Below, in pieces: positions 1 through 6,056 of a stretch of DNA of 6,056 nucleotides. Both the position numbers and the translations under genes were made by a program. A model generated the notes under the pieces. The model made no database searches and was not told where the DNA came from. It saw nothing but the letters and a program-made list of their open reading frames with translations. The DNA comes from a bacterium (lineage in GTDB: Bacteria; Latescibacterota; UBA2968; UBA8231): NCBI GenBank assembly GCA_027593305.1, contig JAQCJA010000308.1, positions 1-6,056 of the forward strand. The letters run 5' to 3'. The first letter of the stretch is position 1. Each line of letters opens with the position of its first letter.

Positions 1-1823
1 ACAACTGGTGGGTCTACAACGACAGTTTCTCCGTCGCCAATGCAAATCCTGACTTCACCACCTACAGCAGCGCAGGCACCAATCCGGCACCACTCGATAT
101 TTCCGGATTCCCCTTCAATCGGCCGGGTACGCCAACATCCTTCGTCGACGGCGATGATCGCGGCAGCTTTTACCTGAACGAGAAGGACACCTACTGGAGT
201 GTCGGGAGCAGCCTGACGAAGCAGACGGAAGTCCACGAGCTCAAGTTCGGCTTCGACTATCAGCAATGGACGACCCGGCGCTACCAGGCGGTTCTCAACT
301 CTGTACGCTCGGCGATTCTCAACACCTACCCTGCCCTTGATGCGGTGTGCGATCGCTACTATGCAGGGGAGATCACCCAGGGCGCAATTCTTGATGAGTT
401 GATCACCACCTCGCAGAGTACGCCCGCCGGTCAGGGCAATGAGGCTGAGTTTCAGGCGTTGCTGCGCAACACGATGCGCAATGATTACTTCGGCTACGAT
501 GTCTACGGCAACGAGACAGATGTGTCCGGTCTCGATGCGCCACGTAAGCCCGTTCTCGGAGCAGCCTTCATTCAGGACAAGATCGAGTACAACGATCTGA
601 TTCTGAACGCGGGTTTACGTATCGATTACTTCGATGTCGACAGCTGGCGCTTCAAGGATCAGGCTTCGCCCGTGCGCGACGCCACCAACTACACGATCGA
701 TGTCAGTTCCATGGAGAAGACGGCGACGTACACCGAGATAAGCCCGCGTCTGGGAATGTCGTTTCCGGTGTCGGATCGCACGGTGTTTCATGTCCAGTAT
801 GGGCGCTTCTCGCAGATGCCGGCGATGCGTGACATGTTCACCGGTGGGGCGCAATTGTCCCAGGAGCTGGGCGGCCAGAACTACAACCCCCAGCCCACGG
901 CCTTCGACATCGAGCCCATGCGGACGACGCAGTACGAGATCGGTTTTGATCGTCAGTTCAATGATGTTGCATCCTTCGACATCACAGGTTTCTATCGCGA
1001 CGTGAAGGGCCAGATCCAGATCGCCCGTCAGGACGTCGCCTCCACGGCCGTCAACGCCGAAGTCTTCAGCTATCTGCAGAACGGGGACTTCGCCACGACG
1101 AAGGGCGTCGAGTTCGTCTTCAAACTGCGGCGTACCAATCGCCTGCGCTCCGAGCTCTACTACACGCTGTCGGATGCGCGCGGCACAGGTTCAACGACGG
1201 TATCCGGTATCTCCGGAATCGAGAACGACTCCGACCTGCCGACGATCATTTCGCCCTTGGACTTCAACGAAACGCATCGAGGCTCGATGTATTTCGACTA
1301 CCGCTGGGGTGCGGATGACGGCGGTGCGATCCTCAGTCAGCTGGGTATCAACACCCTGTTCACCTTCACCAGCGGCCACAATTTCACCTACTCCACAGGC
1401 TCACTGGGTCAGGGCGGCGCCGAAAATGGCGGCATCCTGAACAGCTTTGATCCGAGAAATCGCAAGCCTCTCGAATCGATCAACCAGTCGAACACGCCGT
1501 GGACCTTCCAGGTAGATCTGCGGGTTGACAAGGGCTTCAATCTCCTCGGTATGGACGCCAAGGCCTACGGCTACGTCGAGAACCTCTTCAACCGCAGGAA
1601 CGCGGTGAATGTCTACCAGCGCACGGGCAATACCACGGATGATGGTTTCCTCACCAACGCTGATCTGAGCACAGAAATCATCTCCGCCAGCGGCGGCCTG
1701 TCGTATCAACAGTTGTATCAGGCCATCAACCTGGCCAACCGCCAGCATTACTGGTTCAATGAAGGTGGTGATCTCCTGGACGAGCCGAGGCAGATACGCT
1801 TCGGCATCGAATTGGGGATATAG
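1..1823 (+). CDS. TonB-dependent receptor, C-terminal beta-barrel part (5' end outside window)
   Basis: The reading frame is open from base 3 to the TAG at 1821-1823, giving 606 residues; the N-terminus, signal peptide and plug domain lie off the left edge. What is seen is a typical TonB-dependent barrel: alternating aromatic/polar strands, a TKGVEF strand motif near visible residue 366, a DFNETHRGS strand typical of late barrel strands, ENLFNRRNAVNVY near residue 526 (matching the V-Q/E-NLFN-R-N-V-VY pattern of these receptors), and a final strand RQIRFGIELGI at the C-terminus. Family role: energised uptake of a ligand across the outer membrane via TonB-ExbBD; the substrate cannot be told from this part. 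Only one cysteine is visible. A GTG at 345 could be mistaken for the start, but the coding frame and barrel-like sequence clearly continue upstream of it. The gene lies 63 bases before the secreted-protein gene in the same direction, probably in one operon. Confidence 0.9.
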   Translation, partial: NWWVYNDSFSVANANPDFTTYSSAGTNPAPLDISGFPFNRPGTPTSFVDGDDRGSFYLNEKDTYWSVGSSLTKQTEVHELKFGFDYQQWTTRRYQAVLNSVRSAILNTYPALDAVCDRYYAGEITQGAILDELITTSQSTPAGQGNEAEFQALLRNTMRNDYFGYDVYGNETDVSGLDAPRKPVLGAAFIQDKIEYNDLILNAGLRIDYFDVDSWRFKDQASPVRDATNYTIDVSSMEKTATYTEISPRLGMSFPVSDRTVFHVQYGRFSQMPAMRDMFTGGAQLSQELGGQNYNPQPTAFDIEPMRTTQYEIGFDRQFNDVASFDITGFYRDVKGQIQIARQDVASTAVNAEVFSYLQNGDFATTKGVEFVFKLRRTNRLRSELYYTLSDARGTGSTTVSGISGIENDSDLPTIISPLDFNETHRGSMYFDYRWGADDGGAILSQLGINTLFTFTSGHNFTYSTGSLGQGGAENGGILNSFDPRNRKPLESINQSNTPWTFQVDLRVDKGFNLLGMDAKAYGYVENLFNRRNAVNVYQRTGNTTDDGFLTNADLSTEIISASGGLSYQQLYQAINLANRQHYWFNEGGDLLDEPRQIRFGIELGI

Positions 1824-1845
1824 GGCATGAGACCGTCGCATCCCC

Positions 1846-1863
1846 TTGATTCAAAATTGATTC
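1846..1863. repeat. Two TTGATTC copies 11 bp apart in the intergenic gap
   Basis: TTGATTC occurs at 1846-1852 and again at 1857-1863, so the copies are offset by 11 bp, about one helical turn. The first also forms a small inverted repeat, TTGA-T-TCAA (1846-1854). This AT-rich patch stands out in a GC-rich window and sits just upstream of the Shine-Dalgarno of the secreted-protein gene. It could be an operator half-site pair or chance; no -10 element at sensible spacing supports a promoter here. Confidence 0.3.
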
Positions 1864-1871
1864 TGTCTGAT

Positions 1872-1878
1872 GGAAGGA
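1872..1878 (+). promoter_or_regulatory. Ribosome binding site that fixes the start at 1887
   Basis: GGAAGGA ends 8 bases before the ATG at 1887. It selects this start over the in-frame ATG at 1827, which lacks a comparable site and would put 20 mostly polar residues in front of a clean signal peptide. Confidence 0.75.
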
Positions 1879-1886
1879 AAACAACC

Positions 1887-4800
1887 ATGAGGATGATCAC
1901 CGCTGCAGCAACGGCGCTGGCAGTCGGGGCTGTGACCCTGGCGGGGCCCGCCGCCGCTCGCGACGTGCGTCCGGCGCCGGCTGCCAAGGTGGCCCAGGAA
2001 GCGCGAGCTTTCGGCCAGCGCTCGCTGATGAATATCAACAACATGTCCCTCTGGTTTCAGCGGGACGGTAATTCTGCCAACAACCCCGCCAACGGCAACT
2101 CGGGCGTTACCTTCCCGAAGTCGACAGATCAGGTCATCTACCAGGACGGCGTGATCTGGGGCGGCATCGTCAATGATGGAGATCCGCAGACCCTGCGCGT
2201 CGGTGGTCAGACATACGCCGTTGGTACCGTTCCCGGGGCAATCATCTCGAAGGGCGTCGCAGAGAATCCGGACGACCCGAGTGTGCGCATCTACCGCATC
2301 CGCAGAGATTATGCCCAGGGGGACCTGCGGCGGGATGCGTCGGAATTATTCAACATAGGCTTGCAGGAGGTAACCGAGGCCGACCTGGCTGCCCTGCGGG
2401 CCCAGTACGAAAAGAACTGGCGGGAGTGGCCCGCGGATAAGGGCGCCCCGTTCTACGACAATGACGGAGATGGAGTCTACACACCGGCATTTGATGCAGC
2501 CGGTAACCCGGTCCTGGATGGCTCCGCCGACGAGCCGGGTGTGGCACAGGCCAGCATGGTGGCGTGGTTCGTGGTCAATGACCTCGATGTTGGTGCTGCC
2601 ACCGGGCTTTACGGTTCCAAGCCGATCGGTCTCGAGGTGCAGATCACGATCTGGGGCTACGATCGCGCCGATGAACTGGGCGATGCCATCTTCAAGAAAT
2701 ACCAGGTCGTTTACGAGGGCACGGCAAATACGCCGGACGATGCCGTCATCAACGACATGTATTTCGCGCAATGGTCAGACCCTGACCTCGGTGACTACGG
2801 TGATGATTTTGCCGGTTCCGATGTCGATCTCAGCCTTGGCTACGTATACAACGGCCAGCAGGACGACTCACATTACACGGCCTTCAATCTGGCGCCGCCG
2901 GCAGCGGGGTACGATTTCCTGCAGGGACCCGTTGTCCCTGTCTACCTGAAGGATGACAACGGCGATGATGCCGTTGATGATGACGGCAATGCAATTCTCG
3001 ACACCAGTGCCGAGGCGATCTTCAACTTCGGCAGACGTCCGGGATACAAGAACCTGCCCATGACGTCGTACGTGTACTTTGCCGCTGGCAGTGCCATCGG
3101 TGATCCGGAACTGGGAGAGTACGTCGGCACGGAAGAGTGGTACAATCTGCTGCGCGGCTACCAGCCACAGCCCGACATCAACAGCCCGGTGCCCTACGTC
3201 AATCCGCTTACCGGCGAGGAAACCAAGTTCACCCTCGACGGTGATCCGACGCGCGCCACCGGGTGGAACGATGGCACGCCGTTGCCAGCGGGTGATCGAC
3301 GCATCGTGCTCAACACGGGTCCCTTCACCATGGCCCTGGGTGATACGCAGGAAGTCGTTGTCGCATTGCTCGGCGCTGTTTCTACCGATCGTCTGCGCAG
3401 CGTCGCCAAGCTGAAGTTCACCGACCAGTTTGTGCAGGATGCCTACAACAACTTCTTCCAGGTCGCTTCGCCACCGGCGGCGCCCAACGTGAATGTTGTG
3501 CAGTTGAGTAACTCCATCGTCCTCGATTGGGGCTGGAATCGTGATGCCATCGAGCAGACCGAAACCGTCGGCTCTGCGGGCTTCGCGTTTGAGGGTTACA
3601 ACGTCTATCAGTTACCCACCCCTGAGTCCAGCGTGGATCAGGGCATCCTGATCGGCACCTTCGATCTGGTGAACGGTATCACCACGATTCTCGGGATCTC
3701 GCTGGATGAGGATTCCGGTATCATCCTCGATGTGCCACAGCAGATCGGTATCGACGTAGGTGTGAAGCGCAATCTGAAGCTGACCGCTGATGCAGTGCGC
3801 GGTGGACCTCTGGTCAACGGGCAGGAGTATTACTTTGCCGTGACCGCCTACAACCGTGCCGAGAGCGAGGGCGCCGCGATCACGACGCTGGAAAGCTCAG
3901 CACAGTTGCTGATCGTCAAGCCGCAGGATCCACCACCGGGCACGCGTTACGGTACCACGCCCTTCGAGTCCCTCGTGACCAGTCATCAGGGCGCCAGTGA
4001 GGGTGGCGTGGAGGTTACGGTCATCAACCCAACGATGACCACGGGCAACTCCTATGAGGTCACCTTCGGTGCCGATGACGAAGGCAGCACGGTCTGGAGC
4101 CTGCGGGACGCTACCACAGGAACCACGATACTTTCCGGCCAGACCGAAGTCGGCCCCAGCGATGCGCGTGTGCCGATCTATGTGTCCGACCACGGCTTCG
4201 AGATCATGGTCCTGGGACCGCCCCTGGCCCTCAGCAACTGGGAATGGGAGGGACCGGAACGCTGGATCAGTGGCGTCGATTGGGGCGGCAGTGGTCTCTT
4301 TGGCGGTGCTGGTGTGGGCCCGAATTTCTTCGGATCCGCCCTTACGGGCGCAGATCTGAAGACGATCGAACTTCGCTTCAGCCCGACAGTGGGACAAAAA
4401 GGGTATCGATACCTCCGTGGCGGCGATCCCAACTACGGGTATCAGGACTTTGCCGATGTTCCTTTCACGGCGTGGGAAGTCGACAGCAACCCTCCGCGCC
4501 AGGTGAATGTCCTGTTCACCGAAAACGCCGGCTCCTCGTCAGAAAATGGCAGATGGGACCTGGCCTCGGATGAAGCGGATCGGTCCGTTGGTGGCCGTGA
4601 GTATATCTTCGTCATGGACAGCGACTACAGCGATACGCCGCTGGCCCGGTACACTTCGATCAATGTCGCCGGTGACGCCGAAACACTCGATACCCACGTG
4701 GCAATCTGGCCACTATTGCGTGGCACCCGTGAGATGGATCTGTTGGCAGAGGGGCAGATCCTCCGGCTGACTCCGTTCCGCGTGAACACGGCGAACGACA

Positions 4801-5000
4801 TGTTCTCTTTCGTCGCCCCCGGATCAGAGGTCAGCGACGCGTATCTGAAACAGGATCTGGCAAAGGTCAACGCCTTCCCCAACCCGTACTACGGGGTAAA
4901 CTCGGCGGAGACGAGTCGGTATAGTCATTTCGTCACCTTCAGTCATCTGCCATCCCGGGTGAAGGTGCGGATCTTCGACGCCTCCGGTACCCTGGTATGA
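1887..5000 (+). CDS. Large secreted protein with FnIII-like module and FlgD/type IX-like C-terminal domain, cut by an in-frame TGA
   Basis: As read with the standard code, this gives 1037 residues ending at TGA 4998-5000. Residues 1-24 are a signal peptide (MRM, hydrophobic Ala/Val/Leu core, AAA cleavage site); there is no lipobox and no cysteine anywhere. In order: a conserved-looking N-terminal region with N-I-N-N-M-S-LWF near 49 and VIWGGIVNDG near 89; an acidic DNDGDG loop at 191-196; GYDFLQGP at 341-348; a second acidic stretch at 356-368; a fibronectin type III-like module at about 529-678 (GYNVYQLPT, YYFAVTAYN); a region with VPFTAWEVDSNPPRQVNV at about 858-875; and PNPYYG at 998-1003 opening the FlgD-like C-terminal domain. 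This layout resembles large uncharacterised secreted proteins of FCB-related bacteria that carry type IX-like sorting domains. The exact function is unknown. The stop falls inside the C-terminal domain and the frame stays intact beyond it, so the ancestral product was probably 1095 residues. Start chosen by signal peptide and Shine-Dalgarno; an upstream ATG at 1827 is possible. Confidence 0.8.
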   Translation: MRMITAAATALAVGAVTLAGPAAARDVRPAPAAKVAQEARAFGQRSLMNINNMSLWFQRDGNSANNPANGNSGVTFPKSTDQVIYQDGVIWGGIVNDGDPQTLRVGGQTYAVGTVPGAIISKGVAENPDDPSVRIYRIRRDYAQGDLRRDASELFNIGLQEVTEADLAALRAQYEKNWREWPADKGAPFYDNDGDGVYTPAFDAAGNPVLDGSADEPGVAQASMVAWFVVNDLDVGAATGLYGSKPIGLEVQITIWGYDRADELGDAIFKKYQVVYEGTANTPDDAVINDMYFAQWSDPDLGDYGDDFAGSDVDLSLGYVYNGQQDDSHYTAFNLAPPAAGYDFLQGPVVPVYLKDDNGDDAVDDDGNAILDTSAEAIFNFGRRPGYKNLPMTSYVYFAAGSAIGDPELGEYVGTEEWYNLLRGYQPQPDINSPVPYVNPLTGEETKFTLDGDPTRATGWNDGTPLPAGDRRIVLNTGPFTMALGDTQEVVVALLGAVSTDRLRSVAKLKFTDQFVQDAYNNFFQVASPPAAPNVNVVQLSNSIVLDWGWNRDAIEQTETVGSAGFAFEGYNVYQLPTPESSVDQGILIGTFDLVNGITTILGISLDEDSGIILDVPQQIGIDVGVKRNLKLTADAVRGGPLVNGQEYYFAVTAYNRAESEGAAITTLESSAQLLIVKPQDPPPGTRYGTTPFESLVTSHQGASEGGVEVTVINPTMTTGNSYEVTFGADDEGSTVWSLRDATTGTTILSGQTEVGPSDARVPIYVSDHGFEIMVLGPPLALSNWEWEGPERWISGVDWGGSGLFGGAGVGPNFFGSALTGADLKTIELRFSPTVGQKGYRYLRGGDPNYGYQDFADVPFTAWEVDSNPPRQVNVLFTENAGSSSENGRWDLASDEADRSVGGREYIFVMDSDYSDTPLARYTSINVAGDAETLDTHVAIWPLLRGTREMDLLAEGQILRLTPFRVNTANDMFSFVAPGSEVSDAYLKQDLAKVNAFPNPYYGVNSAETSRYSHFVTFSHLPSRVKVRIFDASGTLV
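4998..5000 (+). other. In-frame TGA interrupting the C-terminal domain
   Basis: The codon order is ...Gly-Thr-Leu-Val-TGA-Val-Leu-Glu-Lys-Asp.... In FlgD-like domains the residue after the G-x-L-V strand is very often Arg (LVR-x-L pattern, from family knowledge). CGA to TGA is one C-to-T change at a CpG, and CGA is used for Arg elsewhere here (for example in GDRRIVL near 3293, and in the downstream gene). This is the simplest origin of the stop. A base-calling or assembly error would look the same. Confidence 0.85.
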
Positions 5001-5174
5001 GTCCTGGAGAAGGATGACAGCGACCAGTTCATGCGCTGGAGTCTGGACAATGAGAACGGTCTGCCTGTGGCCAGTGGCATGTATATCGTGCACATCGACA
5101 TGCCTGACGAGAACAAGACGAAGATCCTGAAACTGGCCATCGTCGGTGAACAGCAGTTCCTCGAGAATTTCTAA
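5001..5174 (+). pseudogene. Detached C-terminal tail of the secreted protein (same frame after the TGA)
   Basis: Immediately after the TGA the same frame continues for 57 codons to TAA at 5172-5174. The encoded tail contains RWSLDNENGLPVASGMYIV and KILKLAIVGEQQFLENF, which is the second half of a FlgD-like/type IX sorting-like beta-sandwich: the W-x-L-x-N-x-x-G-x-P-V-A-S-G-x-Y pattern followed by a Lys-rich last strand. Of the 57 codons, 45 end in G or C, like the gene upstream, and there is no other stop or frameshift, so there is no sign of decay. No good Shine-Dalgarno precedes the in-frame ATG at 5031 (the AAGGA at 5010-5014 is 16 bases away), so independent translation is unlikely. The tail would be made only if the TGA is read through or is not real. 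Together with the upstream part it gives a 1095-residue product. Confidence 0.85.
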
Positions 5175-5190
5175 GCCAGCACCACGTCAG

Positions 5191-5196
5191 AAGGAG
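5191..5196 (+). promoter_or_regulatory. Ribosome binding site of the PorV/PorQ-family gene
   Basis: AAGGAG lies 8 bases before the ATG at 5205, a near-ideal Shine-Dalgarno. It lies in the 30-base gap after the TAA at 5172-5174, which has no hairpin-plus-T-tract, so the downstream gene is probably cotranscribed. Confidence 0.8.
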
Positions 5197-5204
5197 ATCA
5201 AAGG

Positions 5205-6056
5205 ATGACAAACACTTGTAAGATCGCCTCCGCGGCGCTGGCGCTGGCCCTGGTGGTGTCGGGCGCAGGCAGGCTTGATGCTGCAGGTCAGAACAGAGCT
5301 GGTACCGCGAGTGCCACCGAGTTGTTGATCCCGGTGGGCGGCAGGTCCATGGCGATGGGTGGCGCTTCCATCGCCACAACCTCCGGTCTGGAGGCCCTGC
5401 ACTGGAACCCGGCAGGTCTGTCGCAAGCGACAAACAGCACCGAAGTGATGGTGTCAACGATGTCGTACCTGGCCGATATTCGCGTCAACTACATTGCCGC
5501 CGGAGCGCGTTTCGGTTCCATTGGCACGTTCGCTCTTGATATCAAAGCCCTGGACTACGGCGATATCCCGATTACCACCGAGGATCAGCCGGATGGGACG
5601 GGCGGAACCTTTTCGCCGACGTTCTTCACTCTCGGGGTGCATTACTCCAAAGCGCTCACGGATCGCATTTCCGTCGGCGGCACAACGAACTACATCGTCA
5701 ATCGGATCGAGCGCGTCGACGCCACGGCGCTATCCTTCAGTGCCGGTCTGCAGTACAGAAATCTGGCCGACATCGACGGACTCGATCTGGGTGTAGCAGT
5801 GAAGCACATCGGTCAACGTATGGAGTACGACGGTTCCGGTCTGTTGAATCGTGGTAGTCTCGATGATCTGCGCCGACCCGCATCTGACTACAAGGTGCAG
5901 GCTGCATCATCTGATCTGCCATCATTGTTCGAGATCGGCATTGGCTACCGGTACAACCAGTCCGGACTCGGCGAGATCAACCTTACGTCGGTGTTTCGCC
6001 ACAACAACTACACGTATGATCAGTACAGCAGTGGTATTGAGTACGTGGTCAGTGAC
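5205..6056 (+). CDS. PorV/PorQ-family outer-membrane protein (3' end outside window)
   Basis: The frame is open from ATG 5205 to the last base, giving 284 residues with no stop, so the C-terminus is missing. Residues 1 to about 26 form a signal peptide (Lys6, Ala/Leu-rich core, cleavage near LDA-A). The mature start carries the hallmark of the PorV/PorQ family: ATELLIPVGGRSMAMGGASIA at 37-57, then LEALHWNPAGL at 62-72, the N-terminal strand and hatch motif shared with FadL-like barrels. The rest alternates amphipathic strands and turns (FALDIKALDYGDIPITT, FEIGIGYRYN), fitting an outer-membrane beta-barrel. PorV in the type IX secretion system shuttles substrates bearing C-terminal sorting domains to the cell-surface attachment machinery; many PorV/PorQ homologues outside Bacteroidetes have no tested role. 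Lying 30 bases after a gene with such a C-terminal domain, it may serve that product (inference). Family members are usually somewhat over 300 residues, so probably only a modest C-terminal part is missing. Confidence 0.88.
   Translation, partial: MTNTCKIASAALALALVVSGAGRLDAAGQNRAGTASATELLIPVGGRSMAMGGASIATTSGLEALHWNPAGLSQATNSTEVMVSTMSYLADIRVNYIAAGARFGSIGTFALDIKALDYGDIPITTEDQPDGTGGTFSPTFFTLGVHYSKALTDRISVGGTTNYIVNRIERVDATALSFSAGLQYRNLADIDGLDLGVAVKHIGQRMEYDGSGLLNRGSLDDLRRPASDYKVQAASSDLPSLFEIGIGYRYNQSGLGEINLTSVFRHNNYTYDQYSSGIEYVVSD

Noticed and set aside
345..1823. GTG at 345 as the start of the receptor gene
   Set aside because: The same frame is open to the left edge with barrel-like sequence (for example HELKFGFDYQQW just upstream), and no ribosome site precedes the GTG.
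1401..1841. 146-codon open frame on the - strand
   Set aside because: It lies opposite the receptor coding sequence, has no ribosome site or recognisable domain, and is explained by codon bias on the + strand.
1827..1886. ATG at 1827 as the start of the secreted-protein gene
   Set aside because: It lies 4 bases after the receptor stop without a good Shine-Dalgarno and would bury the signal peptide behind 20 polar residues; the ATG at 1887 has both a site and a clean signal peptide.
1824..1886. Promoter in the gap before the secreted-protein gene
   Set aside because: TTGATT could pass as a -35 box, but nothing like TATAAT follows at 16-18 bp from either copy.
2346..2771. 141-codon open frame on the - strand
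   Set aside because: It mirrors the coding frame of the secreted protein and shows no protein-like features of its own.
2461..2949. 162-codon alternative + frame
   Set aside because: It has an Arg/Ser/Met/Thr-rich composition typical of a shifted frame of GC-rich coding DNA and lies wholly inside a well-supported gene.
3897..4397. 166-codon open frame on the - strand
   Set aside because: It is opposite the secreted-protein gene, with no start signal or recognised motif.
4990..5010. Programmed frameshift at the stop
   Set aside because: The tail continues in the same frame as the upstream part, so no change of frame is needed, and there is no slippery run.
4998..5030. TGA as a selenocysteine codon
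   Set aside because: The only nearby fold I see is a weak 5-bp stem with a G-U pair right after the stop (GTCCT with AGGAT), not a bacterial SECIS at the expected distance; the family has Arg rather than Cys here.
1887..5174. Genome-wide reassignment of TGA (Trp or Gly code)
   Set aside because: Only one in-frame TGA occurs in about 1980 codons over three genes, while TGG and GGN codons are used freely. The two natural stops seen are TAG and TAA, so this is not fully excluded but is very unlikely.
5175..5204. Terminator between the secreted-protein and PorV/PorQ-like genes
   Set aside because: The 30-base gap has no stable inverted repeat and no T-tract.

Overview
The window holds three genes in a row on the + strand with small gaps, and nothing convincing on the - strand. 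All three products are exported to or through the outer membrane, so the source is a Gram-negative (diderm) bacterium. A TonB-dependent receptor, a large secreted protein with a FlgD/type IX-like C-terminal domain and a PorV/PorQ-family protein together point to the Fibrobacteres-Chlorobi-Bacteroidetes (FCB) sphere or its mostly uncultured relatives (for example Marinimicrobia, KSB1, Latescibacteria or Gemmatimonadota). The DNA is moderately GC-rich with G/C-ending codons preferred. I cannot fix the phylum from sequence reading alone.

Layout: bases 1-1823 are the barrel-forming C-terminal 606 residues of a TonB-dependent receptor whose start lies off the left edge. After a 63-base gap with a clear Shine-Dalgarno, 1887-5000 encodes a signal-peptide-bearing, cysteine-free secreted protein of 1037 residues. 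It has a fibronectin type III-like module and the start of a FlgD-like/type IX sorting-like C-terminal domain. An in-frame TGA at 4998-5000 cuts that domain in the middle, yet the same frame runs on intact to TAA at 5172-5174 and encodes exactly the expected rest of the domain. After 30 bases with a strong Shine-Dalgarno, 5205 starts a PorV/PorQ-family outer-membrane protein that runs off the right edge.

The genes look like one transcription unit: no terminator or convincing promoter is seen in either gap. A reasonable model (inference) is that the receptor and the secreted protein form a surface or export module and that the PorV/PorQ-like protein helps move or anchor the secreted protein at the outer membrane. 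The main anomaly is the single nonsense codon in an otherwise intact C-terminal domain: a very recent mutation, a sequencing or assembly error, strain variation, or stop-codon readthrough. I see no other candidate for a wholly new system; the rest resembles known families.
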